A DNA stretch of 52,027 nt from CAZPZZ01 sp964591245 (GTDB taxonomy: Bacteria; Acidobacteriota; Vicinamibacteria; Vicinamibacterales; UBA8438). The translations under genes and the position numbers were made by a program. The DNA is taken from positions 1-52,027 of the forward strand of contig CAZPZZ010000010.1 of the NCBI GenBank assembly GCA_964591245.1. The letters run 5' to 3'. This document shows, piece by piece, positions 32,861 through 40,453 of this stretch; position 1 is the stretch's first letter, and each line of letters opens with the position of its first letter. The notes under the pieces are model-generated. The model was not told the origin of the DNA. It saw only the letters and a list, made by a program, of their open reading frames with translations, and did no database searches.

Positions 32861-32973
32861 GAACCGTGCCTCCGCTGTGTGAAGTAGAGAGTGTCGGTCT
32901 GCCGGTTGCAGTCCACGCAGCTCTGTCCCCACAGAGAGGCAGGTAGTGTAGTGAAGACAGGGCAGCGCGGTTC
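32861..32973. ncRNA. Candidate structured RNA with 6S-like architecture
   Basis: The 423-base gap 32705-33127 has no gene. Within it, five pairs of arms nest in order: GAACCG/CGGTTC (32861-32866 with 32968-32973), TGCC/GGCA (32867-32870 with 32961-32964), CTGT/ACAG (32875-32878 with 32957-32960), an unpaired bubble of 20 and 14 bases, CTGCC/GGCAG (32899-32903 with 32938-32942), and an apical hairpin CTCTGT-CCCC-ACAGAG (32921-32936). A closing stem, central bubble and upper stem is the layout of 6S RNA, although 113 bases is short. Either strand could be transcribed; both neighbouring genes lie on the - strand. The flanks hold another hairpin, CGTTC-GTAAG-GAACG at 33006-33020. Confidence 0.4.
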
Positions 32974-33127
32974 ATGGGTTGTGCGTGCGGGTGGAGACGT
33001 GCCCGCGTTCGTAAGGAACGTCGCATGTCGCGCGCCTGTCATCCCTGAGATGATTTGGTGTGGTGGTGTCCGGCGTTCATCAGGGCGGCGTAAAGAACTG
33101 TTCGAAAAAGAGATAGTTCTAGTGTGA

Positions 33128-33694
33128 TCAGTTAGCCGTGTCCGGTTTGAGCCCTTCTGTGAACAGGAGGCCGGCGCGCTCCGCAAGCGTGCGCACTGGT
33201 TTGAACCCTTCCGCGAGCAATGCGGCCTCGGCACCCCCCTGTGATCGGTAATGTGGATCGAGGGAACGGGCAGAGAAAAGCGCTCCGAGCCCGCCACGAG
33301 GAGCGGCCTCGATGATGAGACAGCGGCCTCCCACTCGCAAGACGTGTCGGGCGCCTTGCAGGGCGCCTACGCGCTCGTGTGGGCGCATCGAGCCGATGAG
33401 GTCAGGGATGACCACCACGTCGAACCACCCCTGCGCGAAGGGCGGGGATCGGAATGGAGCAACTTTTATGTCTACGAGCGCCCCTCTGGAGGCGGCGGCC
33501 CGCGTGATCGGTTTGGCGTGCGCCTCATCCGTCACCAGTACTGCCGCTTCACCGCTGAGTCCAGTCGTCGCGGCCAGTTGGGCAATGAGTTGGGGGGTAT
33601 GCGGGCCGATCTGGAGCACTCGATCCCCGAGCTTGACTCCGGCCATCGAGACCCGAAGGTCCTTGTCTCCCTTGATTTTCTTGAATATGGGCAT
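33128..33694 (-). CDS. Class I SAM-dependent methyltransferase-like protein
   Basis: The 188-aa protein has a glycine-containing motif I (VLQIGPHTPQLIAQLA), an acidic position in VLVTDEAHA, a DVVVIPDLIG strand and a post-motif VLRVGGRCLIIEAAPRGG, in the order expected for a small methyltransferase. Motif I is atypical (GPHTP in place of GxGxG), so catalytic activity is uncertain. The substrate is unknown. It is divergent from the inositol-phosphate synthase gene, 93 bases away. Confidence 0.65.
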   Translation of the reverse strand: MPIFKKIKGDKDLRVSMAGVKLGDRVLQIGPHTPQLIAQLAATTGLSGEAAVLVTDEAHAKPITRAAASRGALVDIKVAPFRSPPFAQGWFDVVVIPDLIGSMRPHERVGALQGARHVLRVGGRCLIIEAAPRGGLGALFSARSLDPHYRSQGGAEAALLAEGFKPVRTLAERAGLLFTEGLKPDTAN

Positions 33695-33773
33695 TGAGAA
33701 TTAGTGGCTATTTTTGATGACGCAGGAGGCGCTCGTTTGCCCCGTGTGTCGCAAGACATTCCCCAAGCCATGA

Positions 33774-33779
33774 TATAGT
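33774..33779 (+). promoter_or_regulatory. TATAGT -10 for the inositol-phosphate synthase gene, leaderless layout
   Basis: TATAGT ends eight bases before GTG 33788 (spacer GACCGGCC), with no ribosome binding site and no good -35. Confidence 0.6.
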
Positions 33780-33787
33780 GACCGGCC

Positions 33788-35101
33788 GTGAATCGCCCAG
33801 TTGAAATTGCGCCTGCTACCGGTAAACTCGGAGTCCTTCTCGTCGGTATGGGCGCGGTAAGTACCACGTTCATTGCCGGCACCCTCTTGATCCGTAAGGG
33901 TTTAGCGCCGCCTATCGGTTCGTTGGCAGAAATGGGGACCGTTCGGCTGGGAAAGCGGAACGAAGGGCGCTCGCCGCTGATAAAGGATTTTCTGCCGCTT
34001 GCCGCACTCGACGACCTCGTCTTCGGGGCCTGGGACATTTTCGAGGAGAATGCGTTCGAGGCGGCGACGACCGCAGGCGTGATCGAGCCGTTGATGCTCG
34101 AAAAGATCCGTCCCGAACTTGAGGCGATACGTCCCTGGCCTGCCGTGTTTGACCAGCAGTACGTCAAGCGGCTCATGGGCACCAACATCAAATCTGGTGC
34201 AAACAAAAGAGAGCTTGCTGAGCAATTACGCACAGATATCCGCACATTCAAGCAGGATCATGGTCTCAGCCGAGTCGTGATGATCTGGTGCGGTAGCACC
34301 GAGATCTTCATGACGCCTACCGAGGCCCACAGCTCGATCGAGGCGTTCGAGCAGGCGCTCGAAGAGAATGACGACAAGATCTCTTCCAGCATGGTCTACG
34401 CGTATGCGGCGTTGAAGGAGGGCATTCCCTACGCGAATGCTGCGCCAAATTTGAGTGCTGACATCCCAGCACTTGATCGCTTGGCCTTGGACAACGGATC
34501 TCCGGTGGCCGGAAAGGATCTGAAGACCGGTCAGACGCTCATCAAGACAATTGTGGCACCTGGTCTCAAGGCGCGTCTTATCGGGGTCTCGGGATGGTAC
34601 TCGACCAATATTCTTGGCAACCGCGACGGTGAAGTCCTGGACGATCCCGAATCGTTCAAGACGAAAGAAGAGAGCAAGAAATCGGTCCTTGACTACATCC
34701 TGCAGCCTGAGCTGTATCCCAGCCTCTACCGGGATTTGTGTCATGTTGTGCGAATCAACTACTACCCACCCCGCGGAGACAACAAGGAGGGTTGGGACAA
34801 CATCGATCTGGTCGGATGGCTCGGCTATCCGATGCAACTGAAGATCAATTTTCTCTGCCGAGATAGCATTTTGGCTGCGCCGATTGTCTTGGATCTCGTG
34901 TTGTTTCTCGATCTCGCGAAACGGGCGAACATGAGCGGGATTCAAGAGTGGCTCTCGTTCTATTTCAAGAGTCCTGTGCACGCCCCGGGTCTCTATCCTG
35001 AGCACGACTTATTCATCCAACTCATGAAGCTCAAGAACACGTTACGCTTCATGGGTGGCGAAGAGCTGATCACTCATCTCGGTCTTGAATACTACGATTA
35101 G
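33788..35101 (+). CDS. ino1: myo-Inositol-1-phosphate synthase
   Basis: The 437-aa protein converts glucose 6-phosphate to inositol 3-phosphate using NAD. The Rossmann motif is LLVGMGAVSTTFIAG near residue 20. The family blocks GTNIKSGA, SGWYSTNILGNRDG and YYPPRGDNKEGWDNIDLVGW follow, the middle one contributing active-site lysine and asparagine regions. The family is patchy in bacteria and feeds inositol lipids or compatible solutes; no downstream phosphatase or lipid synthase is in the window. The start codon is GTG, with TATAGT eight bases upstream. Confidence 0.93.
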   Translation: MNRPVEIAPATGKLGVLLVGMGAVSTTFIAGTLLIRKGLAPPIGSLAEMGTVRLGKRNEGRSPLIKDFLPLAALDDLVFGAWDIFEENAFEAATTAGVIEPLMLEKIRPELEAIRPWPAVFDQQYVKRLMGTNIKSGANKRELAEQLRTDIRTFKQDHGLSRVVMIWCGSTEIFMTPTEAHSSIEAFEQALEENDDKISSSMVYAYAALKEGIPYANAAPNLSADIPALDRLALDNGSPVAGKDLKTGQTLIKTIVAPGLKARLIGVSGWYSTNILGNRDGEVLDDPESFKTKEESKKSVLDYILQPELYPSLYRDLCHVVRINYYPPRGDNKEGWDNIDLVGWLGYPMQLKINFLCRDSILAAPIVLDLVLFLDLAKRANMSGIQEWLSFYFKSPVHAPGLYPEHDLFIQLMKLKNTLRFMGGEELITHLGLEYYD

Positions 35102-35120
35102 CGCTGTGCCTAAAGGTCCG

Positions 35121-35606
35121 ATGCAGCCGGTTCTCGTTGGCGGGTTGTTCATTGGGCTACTTTCTGCTCTCCCTTTCGTCTCCTTAGCGAATTGCTGCTG
35201 TCTCTGGGTGACCAGCGGTGGTGTGGTGACCGCGTATCTTTTACAGGGTGGGCGTTCCGACGTCATTTCACTCGGGGAAGGTGCGATGGGAGGGTTTCAG
35301 GCGGGCATTGTTGGTGCTGTGATCTACGCACTTGTCTCGCTGCCTATTCAGCTGGTCACGATGCCATTTCAGCGCGAGTTGATCGACAACGCCCTCGAGT
35401 CCGGAACCGATATTCCCCCCCGCGTGCGAGAGCTTCTCGAGAACATCGGTCCCGGGGTGGAACTTGGATCGGTGCTGGCCGGTTTTGGGGTCATGCTGGT
35501 GCTCGGTGCGGTGTTCGCAAGCATCGGTGGCCTCCTGGGGGCGCTTATCTTTCAGCGCTCGTCTTCTGCTGAGCAGCTTCCGCCATCGTCACCACTCCAG
35601 CCGTGA
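35121..35606 (+). CDS. Small integral membrane protein, function unknown
   Basis: I choose ATG 35121 (AAAGG five bases upstream); TTG 35085 and GTG 35106 are in frame. The 161-aa product has four hydrophobic segments, with a triple cysteine (ANCCCLWVTSGGV) in the second and a Gly-rich GGFQAGIVGAVIYAL in the third. A polar amphipathic stretch, RELIDNALESGTDIPPRVRELLENI, lies between helices three and four. I recall similar proteins only as uncharacterised membrane proteins. It follows the inositol-phosphate synthase gene by 19 bases, so they are probably co-transcribed. Confidence 0.65.
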   Translation: MQPVLVGGLFIGLLSALPFVSLANCCCLWVTSGGVVTAYLLQGGRSDVISLGEGAMGGFQAGIVGAVIYALVSLPIQLVTMPFQRELIDNALESGTDIPPRVRELLENIGPGVELGSVLAGFGVMLVLGAVFASIGGLLGALIFQRSSSAEQLPPSSPLQP

Positions 35607-35719
35607 AGGCAGGGGGATGGGCATTTCCTGAGTTCCAGTGCTTCGAGCGGAACAATAAATCGTGATCGCGGGTGGTGGCGCTAATGCTCTGAGCGAGTAC
35701 AGCCGATAGCGAGTAGGCA

Positions 35720-35941
35720 ATGAGTGCTCTACTCGACGCCCTTAAACGTGTGAAGCGTCTTCCGGTTGCTCGGCATGCGCGTCGCTCCCAGCCCGGAGTG
35801 GCACGGCTGTCGACTTCTGGGGTCGTGCAATCTTCCGAGGCTCGCCGTCTCGTTTACGGACCCGTTCAAAGAGAGGGTAAGCAGGGGGCTCTGCCGCTCG
35901 AACCCGCTACGTGCCCCCCGGCTGTAGTCGCCACCTTGTGA
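35720..35941 (+). CDS. Possible small protein, or remnant of a GspB/ExeB-like N-terminus
   Basis: The 73-codon frame opens with MSALLDALKRVKRLP, which resembles the cytoplasmic start of GspB/ExeB-type secretion proteins (MSxILDALKK...). It then becomes basic and loses any pattern before a stop; the expected membrane helix never comes. ATG 35720 has only a weak GAGTAGG upstream. It may be a decayed gene end, a small basic protein or chance. It is the only open frame I would consider in the 580-base gap 35607-36186. Confidence 0.3.
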   Translation: MSALLDALKRVKRLPVARHARRSQPGVARLSTSGVVQSSEARRLVYGPVQREGKQGALPLEPATCPPAVVATL

Positions 35942-35987
35942 GCGTGGGCACGTTCCCGCAGAGACCACCACTGTGAGGAACCCCTCA

Positions 35988-36093
35988 ACGGCCACTCATG
36001 GTGAAATGCACCAACGCGGTGGCCGTGTGGCCTTGACCCGGGTTCGTTACATAATCGAACGAAGTGTGTGGGTTCGTCGTCGAAGAACCCGGG
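35988..36093 (+). promoter_or_regulatory. Structured leader with competing hairpins before the MacB-type ATPase
   Basis: Hairpin I: ACGGCCAC (35988-35995) pairs with GTGGCCGT (36019-36026), with an inner TGGTG/CACCA stem (35999-36003 with 36009-36013). Next come four related arms: GTTCG (36042-36046), CGAAC (36056-36060), GGTTCG (36071-36076) and GAACC (36085-36089). Arm 1 can pair with 2, 2 with 3, or 3 with 4. Arms 1 and 4 extend to a nine-bp perfect match, CCCGGGTTC (36037-36045) with GAACCCGGG (36085-36093). The element ends 93 bases before the ATG at 36187. Confidence 0.5.
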
Positions 36094-36186
36094 CGGTTGC
36101 AAGCTGCGTGGCGTGTGCGCGTTGTCAGTAGCCCGGGTGAGGATCCTCCGTGCGATGTGGTTACTCGCCGGACCGAGTGAAAATAC

Positions 36187-36882
36187 ATGGCCCTGATCGA
36201 GACGCGTGACCTGTGGAAGACGTACGAGATGGGCAGTGAGGAAGTCCACGCGTTGCGAGGGGTCTCGATGCAGATCGAGGCAGGTGAATACGTCGCAATC
36301 ATGGGGCCGTCGGGGTCCGGTAAATCAACATTGATGAACCTTATCGGATGTCTCGACACGCCAAGCCAGGGAAGTTATCGGCTCAACGATCACCAGGTGA
36401 GAGAACTCGATGACGATGAGCTGGCGCGGATTCGCAATGAAGAGATCGGATTCGTCTTTCAAACGTTCAATCTCTTGCCGCGGGCGACCGCGCTGCACAA
36501 TGTAGAGCTCCCACTTGTCTATGCTGGCGTGACGGGTGCGTCGCGTCGTGTGCGCGCGCTGGAAGCCCTGGAGAAAGTGGATTTGGCCAATCGTGTGACG
36601 CATTGCCCGAATGAACTCTCTGGTGGCCAGCGGCAGCGCGTGGCAATCGCACGTGCGTTGGTCAACACGCCATCGATTCTGTTGGCGGATGAGCCCACCG
36701 GGAATCTTGATTCCAAAACAGGTCTTGAGATCATGGCTCTGTTTGACCGCTTGCACGAATCTGGCAACACGATCGTTTTGATCACCCACGAGCCGGATGT
36801 TGCTGACTGCGCCCATCGCGTGATCCACCTGCGTGATGGGCAGGTGGAGCATGACGTTCGTCGTGATACCCAGTCCTCCTGA
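36187..36882 (+). CDS. ABC transporter ATPase of the MacB/LolD type
   Basis: The 231-aa protein is a complete nucleotide-binding subunit: Walker A GPSGSGKS near residue 40, Q-loop FVFQTFNLL near 95, signature LSGGQ near 143, Walker B ILLADEPTG near 165 and the switch His in LITHEP. The MALIETRDLWKTYEMGSEEVHALRGV start and the NLIGCLD stretch are those of the MacB/LolD/FtsE-like group, which works with FtsX-type permeases in efflux or lipoprotein release. No such permease is in the window. Unlike its neighbours it has a long structured leader. Confidence 0.88.
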   Translation: MALIETRDLWKTYEMGSEEVHALRGVSMQIEAGEYVAIMGPSGSGKSTLMNLIGCLDTPSQGSYRLNDHQVRELDDDELARIRNEEIGFVFQTFNLLPRATALHNVELPLVYAGVTGASRRVRALEALEKVDLANRVTHCPNELSGGQRQRVAIARALVNTPSILLADEPTGNLDSKTGLEIMALFDRLHESGNTIVLITHEPDVADCAHRVIHLRDGQVEHDVRRDTQSS

Positions 36883-36889
36883 GGCCACG

Positions 36890-37681
36890 TCATTTCCTCC
36901 TTCCGGCTTTAATGAGCATCTTCGTGTACGGGTGACTGGGCGACTCGAACAAGCTCCGGGTATCCGCCATCTCGACAATGCGGCCCTCGCGCATCACCGC
37001 AATACGTGTCGTCAGGTGCCGGGCAAGGTGTAGGTTGTGTGTGATGAGTAGGAGCGCGAGCCCTTCAGTTGCGCGAAACCGTAACAGCAAGTTCACGATT
37101 TGGGCGGCGATCGACGCATCTAACGATGAGACAGGCTCGTCGAGTACGACAAGCCGCGGTCGGATGACAAGCGCTCGGGCGAGCGCAGCCCGTTGCTGCT
37201 GACCGCCGCTCAATTCTGCTGGTCGCTGCTGCAGCTGTGTGGGTGTCAGGCCCACTTGATCAAATAGTTCGAGTACCCTAGCCCGACGACTGGCGGAGGT
37301 GCCGATGCCATGCACCTCGAGCGGTTCCGCGACGCTTTCCCCGATCGTGTGCCTCGGATTCAACGAGGCGAACGGATCTTGAAAGACCAGCTGGAATGAC
37401 CGACGCAGCTGCCGAAGCCGTCTCTTTGAGACAGTTCGTAGCGATTCCCCGTTGTAGCGGATGTCACCCGTGGTTGGCGTGGTCAGGCCAAAAATGCAAT
37501 GGGCCAGAGTACTCTTACCGCTTCCAGATTCGCCCACGAGTCCTACCCACTCGCCGTCCCCGACGGAAAGGCTGGCGTCATCGATCGCCGTGATGCGTTC
37601 GGTACGATGCCAGAGGTGCCGGCGGAGGTAGTGTTTTGAGAGCCGGTCCACTTCGAGCAAGGGTTGAGGTGGCGTATTCAC
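36890..37681 (-). CDS. Oligopeptide/dipeptide ABC transporter ATPase, OppF/DppF type
   Basis: GTG 37681 overlaps the oppD-like stop codon by four bases (GTGA) and gives 263 aa; TTG 37699 would add six residues. Walker A is GESGSGKS, signature LSGGQQQR, Walker B LVVLDEPVSSLD and switch LLITHN. The SFQLVFQDPFASLNPRHTIG block is typical of OppF/DppF. It drives uptake of peptides, or nickel-type substrates, together with the adjacent OppD-like ATPase. No permease or binding protein lies nearby, so those subunits must be encoded elsewhere. It converges with the MacB-type ATPase gene. Confidence 0.88.
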   Translation of the reverse strand: MNTPPQPLLEVDRLSKHYLRRHLWHRTERITAIDDASLSVGDGEWVGLVGESGSGKSTLAHCIFGLTTPTTGDIRYNGESLRTVSKRRLRQLRRSFQLVFQDPFASLNPRHTIGESVAEPLEVHGIGTSASRRARVLELFDQVGLTPTQLQQRPAELSGGQQQRAALARALVIRPRLVVLDEPVSSLDASIAAQIVNLLLRFRATEGLALLLITHNLHLARHLTTRIAVMREGRIVEMADTRSLFESPSHPYTKMLIKAGRRK

Positions 37682-38697
37682 GATTCGTGGAGATGACAAC
37701 GAGAGATCGATCCGGTCGGAAGCTGGTGCGGGCGTGGGGGGGAGGTGTCACAACAAGTCAATCGTTCGCGGCAGCGTGGTGCGAAAGTGCAACCCGCCGT
37801 AACGGCTTCCAGCCCGGGCGGCGTTCCTTCGATACTCCTCAGCGGGAGCCCCGGTTGTTCCCCGGGGAGTGAGGCGAGAAGGCCTTTCGTATAGGGGTGT
37901 TGTGCGCTATCGAGCACCGTGTTCACGGATCCGGTTTCGACAATTTGTCCAGCGTACATGATTGCCACGCGGTCGGCGCAGCGACGGACAACGGAGAGAT
38001 CGTGGGAGATGAGAAGTAGTGCGATCCCCCGTTGCTGCACCAACGCATTGAGGAGGCTGAGAATCTTGGCTTGCGTCAGGGCGTCGAGTCCTGTCGTTGG
38101 TTCGTCGGCGATCAGGAGCGTCGGATCGCCTGCGAGGGCGAGTGCGATCAGTGTCCGTTGCTGGAGTCCACCCGAGAGTTGGTGTGGATACGCGCGGGCG
38201 TGGCTGGAGGGGGTGGCGATACCGACGGACGCGAGGAGTTCGAGCATACGCGTACGGAGGTCGTGGGCTACCGTAACCTCGTGGGTCCGTAGCGTTTCGA
38301 CCAACTGGTCCCCTACTGTAAAGACTGGGTTTAGTGCGACTCCAGGATCTTGCAGGATGAGGCCGATTTCGCGTCCTCTGATCCGTCTAAGTTCTGACTC
38401 GTCAACTTGCGTCACGTCGACTCCGCGCCAACGGATGGTTCCTGCTGCGATCCGTCCGGGTGGTTGGATGAGGCCGAGGAGTGAGAGGGCGGTCACCGAT
38501 TTCCCACTGCCAGATTCGCCCACCAAGGCCAGCGTTTCGCCGGAATCAAGTGTGAAGCTGAGTTCGCGTACCGCGGGGACCTCATGACGTTGGATGGTGA
38601 AGACTGTCGTCAGGTCCTGCACATCGAGGAGTCTCGATGGGTCACGATGTTCAGGAGCACGCTGTGACATGCAAGTGCCGCTGTCTACCGCTACCAC
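37678..38697 (-). CDS. Oligopeptide/dipeptide ABC transporter ATPase, OppD/DppD type
   Basis: The 339-aa protein has Walker A GESGSGKS, GLILQDPGVALNPVFTVGDQ, signature LSGGLQQR, Walker B LLIADEPTTGLD and switch LLISHD. It also has the C-terminal Cys cluster region (TPPGLEAVTAGCTFAPRC) of OppD/DppD proteins, where an iron-sulfur site is often proposed. GTG 38697 lies in the last codons of the mutase gene with GAGGA just upstream; ATG 38670 is an alternative with no ribosome binding site. With the OppF-like gene it forms a two-ATPase pair. Confidence 0.88.
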   Translation of the reverse strand: MVAVDSGTCMSQRAPEHRDPSRLLDVQDLTTVFTIQRHEVPAVRELSFTLDSGETLALVGESGSGKSVTALSLLGLIQPPGRIAAGTIRWRGVDVTQVDESELRRIRGREIGLILQDPGVALNPVFTVGDQLVETLRTHEVTVAHDLRTRMLELLASVGIATPSSHARAYPHQLSGGLQQRTLIALALAGDPTLLIADEPTTGLDALTQAKILSLLNALVQQRGIALLLISHDLSVVRRCADRVAIMYAGQIVETGSVNTVLDSAQHPYTKGLLASLPGEQPGLPLRSIEGTPPGLEAVTAGCTFAPRCRERLTCCDTSPPRPHQLPTGSISRCHLHES

Positions 38698-40241
38698 GCT
38701 TCCTCGCGATACTCACCGAATTCTGAGCGGAGCGTGTCCGCAACCTCGCCCACCGTGGCGCGTGCTTCCACGGCGTCCACAATGAGTGGGACGAGGTTTT
38801 CTCCGCCTCGGGCTGCCTGTCGCACGGTGTCTAACGCGTGCTGACAGCGGGTTTGGTCACGGGATGCCCGCAGTTGCGCCACACGTTGGCTCTGTTCGGA
38901 TTCGACGGTGGAATTGATTCGAAGGACGTCGATGCTGACGGGGGAGTCGTCGGTGAAGCGGTTCACTCCGACCACCGAGTGCGTTCCGGAATCGATGGCT
39001 TGCTGGTATTGGAACGCTGAATCCTGAATTTTACGCTGAATTGTGCCCCGTTCAATGGCGGCCAGAGTGCCACCGTGGGAGTCGAGTTCGGCGAGCACTG
39101 CAGTGACTCCTTGCTCGATGGTATCCGTCAGTGATTCCACTGCGTATGAGCCGGCGATGGGGTCGACCGTGTTTGCGGCGCCCGTCTCGGCAGCAATGAC
39201 TTGCTGTGTGCGGAGGGCAATCTGGGCCGAGGTTTGTGTTGGCAGACCAAGGGCCTCATCGCGACCGTTGCAGTGCAGTGATTGGGTGCCGCCCAGGACG
39301 GCGGACATCGCCTGCAGAGCCACGCGCACGATGTTGTTGTCCGGCTGTTGAGCGGTCAAGGTGCTACCTGCTGTCTGCGTGTGGAATCGAAGTTGCCTTG
39401 CTCGCGGTTCCTGGGCACCGAAGCGGTCTCGCATGATGCGAGCCCAGAGTCGGCGTGCGGCACGGAACTTGGCAATTTCTTCCAGGAAGTTATTGTGGGC
39501 GGCAAAGAAGAATGACAGGCGCTTTCCGAAAACGTCGACGTCCAGTCCGGCATTGCGTGCGGCTTCGACGTAGGCGATGGCGTGCGCGAAGGTAAAGGCA
39601 ACTTCTTGGATGGCGGTCGCTCCGGCCTCACGGATGTGGTAGCCACTAATTGAGATGGGATGCCAGTGCGGAAGCTCGGCACTGCAATAGGCGACGACGT
39701 CGGTAACGATACGCAAGGAGGGGCGAGGTGGAAAGATATAGGTACCGCGTGCGACGTACTCCTTCAGGATATCGTTCTGCACGGTTCCGGCAATCGCCCG
39801 CGGGTCGATACCCTGACGGCGTGCTGTCGCTACGTAAAGAGAGAGGAGGATGATCGCGGTCGCGTTGATGGTCATCGAAGTCGAGACGCGGTCGAGCGGG
39901 ATGCCGTCGAACAGCGTACTCATGTCTTCGATGGAATCGATTGCAACGCCGACGCGCCCGACCTCGCCGCGGGCGAGTGCGTGGTCCGAGTCATAGCCGA
40001 TCTGTGTCGGGAGATCGAAGGCGACGCTCAAGCCGCTACCGCCTTGCTCTAGGAGGTAGCGGTACCGCTGGTTCGATTCGGCTGCGGTCCCGAAGCCGGC
40101 ATACTGTCGCATTGACCAGTGTCGCCCACGGTACATGGTCGGGTGGATACCACGAGTGAATGGGAATTCACCGGGGGCTCCGAGTGCATCATCCGGTTGC
40201 CAGTCCTTCAGGTCGTCGGGGGTGGCGGTCTTTGATTGCAT
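38691..40241 (-). CDS. Methylmalonyl-CoA mutase, large (catalytic) subunit without B12 domain
   Basis: The 516-aa protein matches the TIM-barrel part of acyl-CoA mutases: TMYRGRHWSMRQYAGFG near residue 35, GGSGLSVAFDLPTQIGYDSD near 67, SISGYHIREAGATA near 197 and a Q/H-rich HCNGRDEALGLPT near 325. The length is that of split archaeal/bacterial mutases, where cobalamin sits on a separate small subunit; no such gene is in the window. It interconverts methylmalonyl-CoA (or a relative such as 2-hydroxyisobutyryl- or ethylmalonyl-CoA) and a linear acyl-CoA. TACAAT lies nine bases before the ATG; GGTGG in that spacer could also serve as a weak ribosome binding site. Confidence 0.9.
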   Translation of the reverse strand: MQSKTATPDDLKDWQPDDALGAPGEFPFTRGIHPTMYRGRHWSMRQYAGFGTAAESNQRYRYLLEQGGSGLSVAFDLPTQIGYDSDHALARGEVGRVGVAIDSIEDMSTLFDGIPLDRVSTSMTINATAIILLSLYVATARRQGIDPRAIAGTVQNDILKEYVARGTYIFPPRPSLRIVTDVVAYCSAELPHWHPISISGYHIREAGATAIQEVAFTFAHAIAYVEAARNAGLDVDVFGKRLSFFFAAHNNFLEEIAKFRAARRLWARIMRDRFGAQEPRARQLRFHTQTAGSTLTAQQPDNNIVRVALQAMSAVLGGTQSLHCNGRDEALGLPTQTSAQIALRTQQVIAAETGAANTVDPIAGSYAVESLTDTIEQGVTAVLAELDSHGGTLAAIERGTIQRKIQDSAFQYQQAIDSGTHSVVGVNRFTDDSPVSIDVLRINSTVESEQSQRVAQLRASRDQTRCQHALDTVRQAARGGENLVPLIVDAVEARATVGEVADTLRSEFGEYREEAW

Positions 40242-40250
40242 TCCACCGCG

Positions 40251-40256
40251 ATTGTA
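40251..40256 (-). promoter_or_regulatory. TACAAT -10-like element for the mutase gene
   Basis: On the - strand TACAAT ends nine bases before ATG 40241. The -35 position carries no good match. Confidence 0.5.
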
Positions 40257-40287
40257 GTGGATCGGAGGTCAGATCTGCTCCATCCGC

Positions 40288-40316
40288 TTGACACAACTAT
40301 ATATGGGGTATATACA
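40288..40316 (+). promoter_or_regulatory. Near-consensus sigma-70-type promoter
   Basis: TTGACA (40288-40293), a 17-base spacer, then TATACA (40311-40316). This is the best -35/-10 pair I found in the window. Transcription would start near 40323 and run into the small gene at 40454 with a leader of about 130 bases. Confidence 0.75.
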
Positions 40317-40337
40317 CATGAATGGCGCTATATATAG
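40297..40337. repeat. TATATA inverted repeats around the -10 and start site
   Basis: CTATATAT (40297-40304) and ATATATAG (40330-40337) are inverted copies flanking the -10. The right copy is part of the perfect ten-base palindrome CTATATATAG (40328-40337). TATATA-TGGGG-TATATA adds a third block over the -10 itself. Such placement suits a repressor operator. Confidence 0.45.
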
Positions 40338-40453
40338 ACCAAATAGTGATAGGACTTGGAGGCCCTGACAGAAGTTCTCCAGTCGCTGAGACTCACTGTT
40401 CCATGCTTGGCTGAGCGCGAATGCAACCAGGTTATCGCCGGTGAGGAGATTTC

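Noticed and set aside
32329..33297. 322-codon frame on the - strand covering the gap before the VWA operon
   Set aside because: It overlaps the 31901-32704 gene in another frame and has Arg/Ser/Pro-rich shadow composition with no domain. It covers the proposed structured RNA.
35607..36186. tRNA, SRP RNA or RNase P RNA in the 580-base gap
   Set aside because: None of the conserved sequence blocks of these RNAs is visible. The hairpins do not form a cloverleaf.
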